Source: Alphaproteobacteria bacterium
GTDB taxonomy: Bacteria > Pseudomonadota > Alphaproteobacteria > SP197
DNA: 6,027 nucleotides
Direction of reading: 5' to 3'
Assembly (NCBI GenBank): GCA_022822575.1
Contig: JAJEBJ010000081.1
Span: 1 to 6,027, forward strand
Shown: in pieces, positions 1-5,787 of the stretch
Layout: each line of letters starts with the position of its first letter
Position numbering within the stretch: the first letter of the stretch is position 1
Notes under the pieces: model-generated
Seen by the model: the letters and a program-made list of their open reading frames with translations, nothing else
Told to the model about the DNA's origin: nothing
The model's database searches: none
Made by a program: the position numbers and the translations under genes

Positions 1-116
1 AAGTCGCAGCAGCCGCCGTATTTCTCGCCAGCGATGGCGCTTCGTTCATTACCGGTGAGGACATTCTCGTGGACGGCGGTTTGACAAGAGCGACAAGGGT
101 TGGCGCGATCGCATAA
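1..116 (+). CDS. Short-chain dehydrogenase/reductase, C-terminal end (partial)
   Basis: Reading from base 3 gives an open frame of 37 codons ending in TAA at 114-116; the 5' part lies outside the window. The peptide begins VAAAAVFLASDGASFITG and continues to ILVDGG. This matches the C-terminal signature of classical SDR oxidoreductases (FLASD.AS.ITG....VDGG), the helix and strand that close the Rossmann fold and form the tetramer interface. Classical SDRs are NAD(P)-dependent cytoplasmic enzymes that interconvert alcohols and ketones; the catalytic Ser-Tyr-Lys and cofactor motif are not in view, so substrate and cofactor cannot be judged. The short tail after VDGG (LTRATRVGAIA) is typical in length. 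It lies on the same strand as the downstream beta-keto acid cleavage enzyme, so making a keto acid for that enzyme is a plausible but unproven role. The 426-base gap makes direct co-transcription uncertain. Confidence 0.9.
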   Translation, partial: VAAAAVFLASDGASFITGEDILVDGGLTRATRVGAIA

Positions 117-542
117 TCGCGCGCGCAGCGGTCAAGCAACCACTTCGAGCTTAGGAATGGCTGATTTCGGTCGTGTTTGCTCGGAGGAGCAAAACCCAGC
201 TTATCGAAATCTCCGTGCGGCGTTGCGCACGAGTGGTGCGCCTACCTCCAACTCTCCAGAATCCGGCCCCGACGACCGTCATGACGTCGCTCAGTGGCAG
301 AGTCTTACGGCGCCTCGACGAAAGGATCCAATGAAACGATCGCGTTCCGTCGCACTCCCGCCTGCTCGACAACTCGGCCCGCGGACATCACTATGTGGTA
401 TGTATAACCCATAAAGTGGAAGACCTAAGGGGTGGCCCGAGGGCGCCCGGGACAATGTGCAATCCGGGCCGCACGCGTCGAGGCGTAATTCACCCTGATT
501 GCGCGATTGGCATTCCTAAGTCGCGCAAAACCGGAGGAATGG
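117..542. other. Intergenic region without a convincing gene; several stem-loops
   Basis: I see no recognisable protein in any frame here. The longest open frames are low-information and lack a ribosome binding site. Three short inverted repeats are visible: TTTGCTC/GAGCAAA (176-193, loop GGAG), GCGCAC/GTGCGC (225-241, loop GAGTG), and a GC-rich structure at 434-472, where GGCCCG (434-439) can pair with CGGGCC (465-470) or GCCCGG (445-450) with CCGGGC (464-469). None is followed by a run of T, so none is a clear intrinsic terminator. A weak promoter-like pair, TCGACA (366-371) and CACTAT (389-394) with 17 bases between, could drive the downstream gene with a leader of about 140 bases. No tRNA, CRISPR or IS end was recognised. 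The region could hold a small RNA, a decayed gene, or simply the leader of the next operon. Confidence 0.5.
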
Positions 543-1442
543 ATGCGAAGAAAAGTTTGGCTTGAGGCTGCTCTCAACGGCAGGTTCTTCGATGATCGCG
601 GATCGCTATTTCCCAACAGCGTTGACCGTATCGTTAGCGAGGGCCTGCAGTGTGCTGCTGCCGGTGCTGCAATCATTCATTTCCATCCTTACAACGGCAC
701 CAACATTCAGAGCGACGAATACCCGGTCTACAAAGCTATCCTTGAGCGCTTGCGCGCAGGGACAGACGCGATCCTCTACGGCACACTGACGCACATTGGC
801 ACCAAGTACGCCCCGAGTGCCGAGGATGTGGCAATGCGGTTCGAGCCAATCCGTCGGATCGCCATGGAGGGTTTGGTCGATTGGATCGTTTGCGATCCGG
901 CGTCGGTTAACCTCACGGAGAAGCGTTCTATCGCTAGGAACGAGACAGGCAGGGTATACCTCAATCCCGATTCGCATTTTCGGGAAGGTCTCAAGATTGC
1001 GCAGGCCCATTCGGTTAACCCGAGCGTTGCCGTCTTCGAGCCCGGTTTCTTGAGAATGGCGGGTGCGTGGATCAACCGGGTATCGGGAATTCCACCTGCC
1101 GTGTACCGCTTCATGTTCTCGGACGACTATGCATTCGGGTTTCCTCCAAAAGAGTACGCCCTCAGGGCGTATCTTGAACTACTTCGTGACGAAGTAGGTG
1201 AAGTACCTTGGATGGCGGCCGGCCTAGGTCACGACGTGACAGGGTTGATCCCCCACGTAGTCGAGTGCGGGGGTGGGGTTCGGGTTGGTCTCGAAGATGC
1301 GCCGCTTGCGGCGAGCCTGCGGAACATAGAGTGGGTCGAAAAAGCCCGTGAAATCATCGAACGCCAAGGCTTCGAGGTTGCCACGCCGGATGACGTCCGA
1401 CGATCCATGGTCGCGCCAGGAGCTGTCGACATTGGCGGGTAG
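543..1442 (+). CDS. Beta-keto acid cleavage enzyme (BKACE, DUF849 family)
   Basis: 299 residues, the usual length for this family of cytoplasmic zinc TIM-barrel enzymes. They condense a beta-keto acid with acetyl-CoA and cleave the product to acetoacetate and a new acyl-CoA; the type member is Kce of lysine fermentation. The zinc ligands are visible: H46 and H48 in AAIIHFHPYNG and E251 in VRVGLEDA. The substrate-carboxylate Arg (R247) and the neighbouring Asp (D252) are also in place, as are the C-terminal ATPDDVR motif and the W223-to-G229 strand before the R-x-x-x-E-D motif. The residues after HxH are Pro-Tyr-Asn, where Kce and many relatives have a V/I-R-D/E-type sequence, so the substrate may be unusual. 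I chose ATG 543 because GGAGG at 533-537 lies five bases upstream; a TTG at 507 would add 12 residues with no such site. It lies 58 bases before the hydrolase-like gene and is probably co-transcribed with it. Family assignment is firm; the substrate is unknown. Confidence 0.93.
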   Translation: MRRKVWLEAALNGRFFDDRGSLFPNSVDRIVSEGLQCAAAGAAIIHFHPYNGTNIQSDEYPVYKAILERLRAGTDAILYGTLTHIGTKYAPSAEDVAMRFEPIRRIAMEGLVDWIVCDPASVNLTEKRSIARNETGRVYLNPDSHFREGLKIAQAHSVNPSVAVFEPGFLRMAGAWINRVSGIPPAVYRFMFSDDYAFGFPPKEYALRAYLELLRDEVGEVPWMAAGLGHDVTGLIPHVVECGGGVRVGLEDAPLAASLRNIEWVEKAREIIERQGFEVATPDDVRRSMVAPGAVDIGG

Positions 1443-1488
1443 CTACACGGCATCCGGTTGAAGGTGCCGCTGCACGAATGGACAACAT

Positions 1489-1496
1489 GGGAGGGG
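1489..1496 (+). promoter_or_regulatory. Ribosome binding site of the hydrolase-like gene
   Basis: GGGAGGGG lies four bases before ATG 1501. It fixes this start, and no other in-frame start in the 58-base spacer has a comparable site. Confidence 0.7.
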
Positions 1497-1500
1497 TACG

Positions 1501-2595
1501 ATGGGTGGCGCCGGGTTGGAGCCCTGCCCCGACGGACCACGGTTTGACCCGACGGGGTTTTTCAGGCTCGAGAAGAGGCAGCGTTGGTGGCTGGTCACGC
1601 CCGACGGGGACCCGTTTTTCTCGCTTGGGCTCAATCACATCGACCCCGCAAGCCTCCGCTACCCGGAAAACATTCACATCTGGCGAGAGAAGTATGGCGG
1701 CAGCACCGTGCGCTGGATCCGCGAGTCGGTGGCACCGAACCTGAAACAATGGGGATTCAACACCGTCGGTTGGGTTCAGGAGGTAACGGTTCGGGAATGG
1801 CGGCATTCACGACCGTTCACTCACGAGGAGTACGGCGCGCTTGAAATGCTTTACTGCCACCTGCTGCCGTTCACTGAATCCCACCAATGGGAGAAGCACA
1901 CGGTTCACTTCGACCTGAAGAGCTCCGAGTGGAAGGAGTGGTGCGACTACGTTGCGCGATCACATTGCGCCGAGTTGAGCGGCGATCCAAACCTCATAGG
2001 CTATTTTTACAGCGATTGCCCGTGCTGGATCCACGACCGCCCGATCAATGCGTGGCGAGGCTCGATGTTCGATCCCGATCGCCTTGAATCCGAAAACGGC
2101 CGCAGGGAACTGTCAGAACTCGCCGACCTGTACCAAAGGACGATACATGACGCGATCCGCCGCTACGACAAGAACCACCTGCTGCTCGGAGATCGCTATG
2201 AGGCGAACGCACCGATTGCCCTCGAGGTCATCCGCGCCGCACTGCCTTATGTCGATGTCCTCTCGTTTCAAGACTTCGTGGATCCCGTGAGGCGCCTCGA
2301 CGAATGGCATCGGGAAACAGGGAAACCGGTTCTGCTCGCGGACGCTGCCAAGATCAAGTGGCAGACCAAGCCGGGCGAGTTCACGCGCAACCAGGCGGGA
2401 TGGTACGCCGAGACACTGGCCAAGTTGAGAGACAACCCAGGGTGCATCGGTTTTCACCTGTGCGGAGCGTACCAGCGCAACCGTGCTCGCCGCTACGGCC
2501 TGCTCGACGAACTCGAGAGGCCGGATACCGAAAACGTAAGCATGATCACAGCCGCCAACCTGAAGGCGCGTGACTGGGTAGAGGCATCGAGATAG
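1501..2595 (+). CDS. Agarase-like TIM-barrel glycoside hydrolase homologue, cytoplasmic
   Basis: 364 residues with no signal peptide, so it probably acts inside the cell on imported material. Residues 19-48 (GFFRLEK...WWLVTPDGDPFFSLGLNHID) match the opening of agarase-like and other clan GH-A barrels, where a Trp-rich strand is followed by P-DG-PFF-LG-N. WGFNTVGW (84-91) is the next barrel strand. DPNLIGYF (162-169) is the segment that in agarase-type enzymes leads into a DNE acid/base motif. Here it continues YSDCPCW, so the expected Glu is not seen. KPVLLADAA (275-283) occupies the strand that normally ends in the nucleophile Glu and shows Asp281 instead. GFHLCGAY (317-324) precedes the C-terminal strand. 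The protein has eight cysteines, two at the putative acid/base site. It could be a glycosidase with altered chemistry, a non-hydrolytic barrel enzyme (lyase or isomerase), or a family with carboxylates placed elsewhere. Fold assignment is good; activity and substrate are not established. Confidence 0.72.
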   Translation: MGGAGLEPCPDGPRFDPTGFFRLEKRQRWWLVTPDGDPFFSLGLNHIDPASLRYPENIHIWREKYGGSTVRWIRESVAPNLKQWGFNTVGWVQEVTVREWRHSRPFTHEEYGALEMLYCHLLPFTESHQWEKHTVHFDLKSSEWKEWCDYVARSHCAELSGDPNLIGYFYSDCPCWIHDRPINAWRGSMFDPDRLESENGRRELSELADLYQRTIHDAIRRYDKNHLLLGDRYEANAPIALEVIRAALPYVDVLSFQDFVDPVRRLDEWHRETGKPVLLADAAKIKWQTKPGEFTRNQAGWYAETLAKLRDNPGCIGFHLCGAYQRNRARRYGLLDELERPDTENVSMITAANLKARDWVEASR

Positions 2596-2605
2596 GCGAT
2601 TTCTT

Positions 2606-2637
2606 TCAGCGAGCACACGTCATTCTCGTGTCGCTGA
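2606..2637 (+). terminator. Terminator-like hairpin after the hydrolase gene, no T-tract
   Basis: TCAGCG (2606-2611) pairs with CGCTGA (2632-2637), and ACACG (2615-2619) pairs with CGTGT (2627-2631). This gives 11 base pairs with a three-base bulge (AGC) in the left arm and a seven-base loop. It starts 10 bases after the hydrolase stop codon, a typical place for a terminator. However, it is followed by TGTTGAGG rather than a T-run, so it may act only as an mRNA 3'-end stabiliser or a partial terminator that lowers readthrough into the transporter genes. Confidence 0.45.
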
Positions 2638-2673
2638 TGTTGAGGTGCGTCCCCAAGGCCAACCGATCTGCCG

Positions 2674-2705
2674 TTGACAGTTCTATCGATATATGCGAAC
2701 ACAAT
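2674..2705 (+). promoter_or_regulatory. Weak candidate promoter for the transporter genes
   Basis: A perfect -35 hexamer TTGACA (2674-2679) precedes CACAAT (2700-2705), which matches four of six positions of the -10 consensus, but the spacing of 20 bases is longer than ideal. No better-spaced -10 is visible. Transcription would begin just before the palindrome at 2719-2731, an arrangement suited to repression. This is an inference from consensus matching only. Confidence 0.3.
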
Positions 2706-2718
2706 ATGGATTGAACTA

Positions 2719-2731
2719 TTCACATTGTGAA
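2719..2731. promoter_or_regulatory. Perfect 13-bp palindrome, candidate operator
   Basis: TTCACATTGTGAA is a perfect inverted repeat with six-base arms around a central T. It lies four bases before the AG-rich ribosome binding site of the binding-protein gene and 18 bases before its start codon. Nearby half-sites add to the pattern: TGAA at 2712-2715 faces TTCA at 2719-2722, and CACAAT at 2700-2705 mirrors ATTGTG at 2724-2729. The size, symmetry and location suit a dimeric repressor. The IclR-family gene at the right end is the only regulator in view and is the obvious candidate, but the link is inferred. Confidence 0.5.
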
Positions 2732-2748
2732 ATAGGGAGGAAGACCTT

Positions 2749-4008
2749 ATGATTCTCATCAGTGCGTGGAAACGCGGCATTGCGGCGCTAGGGCTAATTG
2801 CTCTGGGCACTGCCGCATCAGCCCAGGAACGGGTGGAGATAGACTTCTGGGACATGGTCTGGGGACCCGCTGTCTACTCGGAAGTCGGGGCACGACTCGT
2901 GGACGAGTTCAACACTTCCCAGGATCGCATCACGGTTACCTACCGACCGATTGCGTGGACCAACTGGTATGAGACTTATCTGACGGCGATCGCCTCGGGC
3001 AGCGCTCCCGACCTGTCGACGGGCGCCGGCTTCCAGGCCGTGCAGTTGTACGATCAGGGTGCGATCAGGCCGGTTGACGACCTCATCGAGAAGTTGCGCG
3101 CCAACGGGACGCTCGACGATTTCGGCAGCGTTGCGCTGGAAGCGGCCCAATTTGACGGACACTATGTTGGCCTGCCCTGGGCAATGGCCGCCAGAGCGTG
3201 GTTCTACCGCAAAGACCTTTTGGCGGAAGCCGGAATTGAGCCCCCCGAAACATGGGAGGAGATGCGTACCGCGGCCAAGGCCGTAACCAATGGCGACATC
3301 TATGGCCTGGTTATCCCAGGCGATACAGCGGGAATGCATCATATTTTCGCAACCACGATCAACAACGGCGGCGGACTGTTCGACGAGGATCGCAAGCCGG
3401 CAATGACCAGTCAAAGAAACGTGGAAGCGCTTGAGTTTTTGGCGGGTTTTGCCGAAGATGGCAGCTTGCATCCAGCAAGCGTCGGCCTCTCTTATGGTGA
3501 TGCACGAAGTGCCATGCAACGCGGCCAGGCGGCTTTCATACTGGCTCAACCGAATTTCATAGATGAAGCAGGTGATGCCGGTGAGGATATCGGGCTGCTT
3601 CCGCCGCCCAAAGGATACCATGGGGACATCGGTACGGTGTTCTGGTCGCTGCAGCTCATGGTGTATGAGCAAACGGAACACCCGGAGGAGACGCTCGAGT
3701 TTCTGGAGTGGTGGTCGGGTAACATGGAACCTCTGTTCAGCGAAGGACTCGCCCGGGTTGTTCCTGCCCGCATCTCGCACCAACAAGCACCTTACACTGC
3801 CGGAAACGAGAACATTCAGAAGGTTCTGGATTTGTACGTGCCCAATGCACGGATCATTGGAGCGCAAGCACCGGGAACTTTTCCCGAACTGAACGAGATT
3901 GAGGGCGACGGATTCCTCGTTTCCATAATTCAGAGGGTTATGCAGGGAGAAGACCCGGCAAAGCTGGCTGAAGAAGTCCAAGAACACCTTGAAGAAGTCA
4001 TGAATTGA
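2749..4008 (+). CDS. Carbohydrate ABC transporter, periplasmic substrate-binding protein
   Basis: 419 residues, the usual length for family 1 extracellular sugar-binding proteins (the MalE/UgpB type, COG1653). A Sec signal peptide is clear: two basic residues near K8-R9, a hydrophobic stretch G10-G20 and a likely signal peptidase I cut after ASA at residue 25. There is no lipobox Cys. Typical family segments follow: the first strand VEIDFWDMVWG (29-39), the helix ending in LVDEFN, the TAIASGSAPDL motif (79-89), LPWAMAARAWFYRKDLLAEAG (about 142-162), and PPETWEEM (165-172). The C-terminus ends in a charged helix, as is common. Aromatic residues W34, W38, W70, W73 and Y74 could stack on a sugar ring. 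The start is supported by GGGAGG (2735-2740), eight bases upstream. It heads the transporter unit, directly upstream of two permease genes. The exact ligand cannot be predicted; a sugar, oligosaccharide or polyol is likely from the family. Confidence 0.95.
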   Translation: MILISAWKRGIAALGLIALGTAASAQERVEIDFWDMVWGPAVYSEVGARLVDEFNTSQDRITVTYRPIAWTNWYETYLTAIASGSAPDLSTGAGFQAVQLYDQGAIRPVDDLIEKLRANGTLDDFGSVALEAAQFDGHYVGLPWAMAARAWFYRKDLLAEAGIEPPETWEEMRTAAKAVTNGDIYGLVIPGDTAGMHHIFATTINNGGGLFDEDRKPAMTSQRNVEALEFLAGFAEDGSLHPASVGLSYGDARSAMQRGQAAFILAQPNFIDEAGDAGEDIGLLPPPKGYHGDIGTVFWSLQLMVYEQTEHPEETLEFLEWWSGNMEPLFSEGLARVVPARISHQQAPYTAGNENIQKVLDLYVPNARIIGAQAPGTFPELNEIEGDGFLVSIIQRVMQGEDPAKLAEEVQEHLEEVMN

Positions 4009-4010
4009 GA

Positions 4011-4928
4011 ATGACATCAGGGGTCGATAGGCTCTCCGAACGTACGGCCAGCCGGCGCTCCCGCGTCGGCTGGTGGGCCAGGCCCGACTTCGCGGTGCCG
4101 GCCGTATTGCTGGCACCCTCCATAGTCCTTCTGCTCGTCGTCATCGCCCTTCCGATGGTGCAGGCGATCCAGTATTCGATGACTGACGGGTCGCTCCTGA
4201 AGCCAGGCGATTTCATAGGTTTTGACAACTACATTGAGCTGGCCAAGAGCAGGGCGTTCTGGAACTCCCTCCGTTTCAGCCTGATCTTCGCAGTCGGCAA
4301 TATCGTGGGCTGCTACGTCCTCGGGCTGGGACTCGCGCTGCTGCTGCAGCAGGACTTTCCATTTCGCGGTGTCATCCGCGTGCTGTTGCTGCTGCCTTGG
4401 ATCGTGCCGTCGCTGGTGGCCGTTGCCAGCTGGCGCTTCATGCTGGATGACCGTGATGCGTTCTTCAACCAGCTCATCATGATGTTCGGCGGCGATCCGA
4501 TCTACTTCCTCACCCACAACGACTGGACGATTGCGGTCGTTGTGGTGATCAAGATATGGCGGAGCTTCCCCTTCATGATGCTGTCGCTGCTGGCGGCGCT
4601 CCAGTCCATCGACAGGAGCCTCTACGAAGCGGCGGAGGTCGACGGGGCCACCAAGTGGCAGGCCTTCTGGTACATCACCATGCCGCAGATCGCCAACATA
4701 TCGATCGTCCTGTGCCTGCTGATGACCATCTGGACCGTGAACGACTTCGATACGCCCTGGCTGCTGTCGCAGGGAGGTCCGGCGCAAGCCACCGAGAACC
4801 TGGTGGTGCTCGCCTATCGCTTCACGTTCGCGAAAAACGACGTTGGCGCCGGTTCGGCGATCTCTCTGACCACCCTCATCATCCTCATGGCGATATTCCT
4901 TGTCATCCTGCGGCTCAGAAAGACATGA
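4011..4928 (+). CDS. Carbohydrate ABC transporter permease, MalF/UgpA type
   Basis: 305 residues with about six membrane segments (roughly 30-50, 88-112, 121-143, 173-197, 228-248 and 283-302) after a basic cytoplasmic N-terminus. The permease EAA loop, which docks the ATPase, is at residues 206-225: EAAEVDGATKWQAFWYITMP, with the conserved EAA...DG...P pattern. The early P-x-x-x-L-x-P-S-I motif (30-38) and the segment IGFDNYIEL (69-77) are typical of the first permease of CUT1 sugar importers. Its start lies two bases beyond the binding-protein stop if ATG 4011 is used. A TTG at 4005 would overlap that stop and add two residues; it has GAAGAAG (3991-3997) at good distance, so this alternative is real. 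The 3' end overlaps the next permease start by four bases (ATGA), indicating translational coupling. It forms the membrane pore as a heterodimer with the next gene's product. Confidence 0.94.
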   Translation: MTSGVDRLSERTASRRSRVGWWARPDFAVPAVLLAPSIVLLLVVIALPMVQAIQYSMTDGSLLKPGDFIGFDNYIELAKSRAFWNSLRFSLIFAVGNIVGCYVLGLGLALLLQQDFPFRGVIRVLLLLPWIVPSLVAVASWRFMLDDRDAFFNQLIMMFGGDPIYFLTHNDWTIAVVVVIKIWRSFPFMMLSLLAALQSIDRSLYEAAEVDGATKWQAFWYITMPQIANISIVLCLLMTIWTVNDFDTPWLLSQGGPAQATENLVVLAYRFTFAKNDVGAGSAISLTTLIILMAIFLVILRLRKT

Positions 4929-5755
4929 GGGTAACCAATTCCGCGAGAAGAGGACTCTGGTTTGTCGTCGCCGCGACGGCGACCGCAGTCCTGAACGTTC
5001 CCATTATCTTGATGGTGCTGAATTCGTTTCAGACGACCGAACAGATGATCGCGACCGGATCCCTAGTGCCGGAGGTCTATACGGTCGAGAACTTCGTATT
5101 CCTGTGGTCGAAAACGCCGTTCCTCACCTACCTAAAAAACTCAATGGTGACGTCGCTAGGCTCGACCTTGTTCAGCCTGACGGGAGCGGTGTTGGCGGGC
5201 TATGCCTTGTCGCGATTCCGCAACGGACTGCTGTCGGCTTACGCGACAACGTTGTTTGCGGTCCAGATGTTCCCCATCATCCTGGCGCTGATACCGCTCT
5301 TTCTCTTGTTCCGCCCCCTCGGTCTCATCGATCATCCCCTGTCGGTGATCATCGTGTACTCCGTCGTCAACCTTCCGTTCGTGACCTGGATGACCAGATC
5401 GTACTTCGACTCGATTCCGATTGAACTCGAGGAGGCCGCTCGCATCGACGGATGCAGCCATATCGGAGCATTTCTCCGCATCGTACTTCCGCTGTCGGGA
5501 CCGGGGATCGCGGCCGCTTCGATCTTCGCGTTCCTGTTGGCCTACAATGAGTACTTCATCGCCAACGTCTTCCTTCGCTCCACCGAGTCGCTGACGCTAC
5601 CCGTCGGAATCAGGTTGTTCATGCAGCAGTTTGAAACGGACTGGGGCAGCCTCATGGCCGCCGCCACGCTCGCGACGCTGCCCACGCTGGTCATGTTCCT
5701 GTTCGTGCAGAGGTTCATAACGCACGGCACGATCGCCGGCGGGGTCAAAGGCTAG
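4925..5755 (+). CDS. Carbohydrate ABC transporter permease, MalG/UgpE type
   Basis: 276 residues, the normal length for the second permease of CUT1 sugar importers. Six membrane segments can be seen, the first at about 11-33. The short periplasmic segment YTVENFVFLW (52-61) and the strand AGYALSRF (91-98) are characteristic. The EAA loop is at about 170-189: EAARIDGCSHIGAFLRIVLP, with EAA, DG and LP all in place. The C-terminus QRFITHGTIAGGVKG is a classic MalG-type ending. Start ATG 4925 lies in an ATGA overlap with the upstream permease stop; there is only a weak AGAAAG upstream, so translation is probably coupled. The reading frame stays open far upstream inside the other permease, but that part is a shadow. 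No ATPase gene follows: the next gene is a convergent regulator, so the nucleotide-binding subunit must come from elsewhere. Confidence 0.95.
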   Translation: MRVTNSARRGLWFVVAATATAVLNVPIILMVLNSFQTTEQMIATGSLVPEVYTVENFVFLWSKTPFLTYLKNSMVTSLGSTLFSLTGAVLAGYALSRFRNGLLSAYATTLFAVQMFPIILALIPLFLLFRPLGLIDHPLSVIIVYSVVNLPFVTWMTRSYFDSIPIELEEAARIDGCSHIGAFLRIVLPLSGPGIAAASIFAFLLAYNEYFIANVFLRSTESLTLPVGIRLFMQQFETDWGSLMAAATLATLPTLVMFLFVQRFITHGTIAGGVKG

Positions 5756-5787
5756 AATAACGCAACTGGCGGACAAGTGGACATAGC

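Noticed and set aside
277..286. Palindrome CGTCATGACG in the first intergenic gap
   Set aside because: Ten bases, isolated, far from any start codon and without repeats nearby. Chance is a sufficient explanation.
396..412. Partial symmetry GGT...ACC around GTATGTATAACC, considered as a GntR-type operator or a -10 box
   Set aside because: Only three bases of each arm match and no -35 hexamer lies at the right distance from TATAAC (403-408).
100..414. A 104-codon open frame on the + strand after the SDR
   Set aside because: It starts inside the SDR coding end, has no ribosome binding site, and its Arg/Ser/Pro-rich peptide matches no family I recognise. It looks like chance openness in GC-rich DNA.
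507..542. TTG start for the BKACE gene
   Set aside because: It would add 12 residues not expected in the family, whereas ATG 543 has GGAGG five bases upstream and places the zinc ligands at the family positions 46 and 48.
2818..4116. A 432-codon open frame on the - strand opposite the binding-protein gene
   Set aside because: The + strand gene is an unmistakable sugar-binding protein with a signal peptide. The antisense peptide has no recognisable domain and is a codon-bias shadow.
4017..4787. A 256-codon open frame on the - strand opposite the first permease
   Set aside because: The peptide is rich in Gln, Arg, His and Asp, as expected of the reverse of hydrophobic membrane codons. The + strand permease has full family motifs.
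4556..4924. A long in-frame upstream extension of the second permease
   Set aside because: The added residues read as a shifted frame of the first permease. The ATG at 4925 gives the normal MalG-type N-terminus and a standard four-base overlap.
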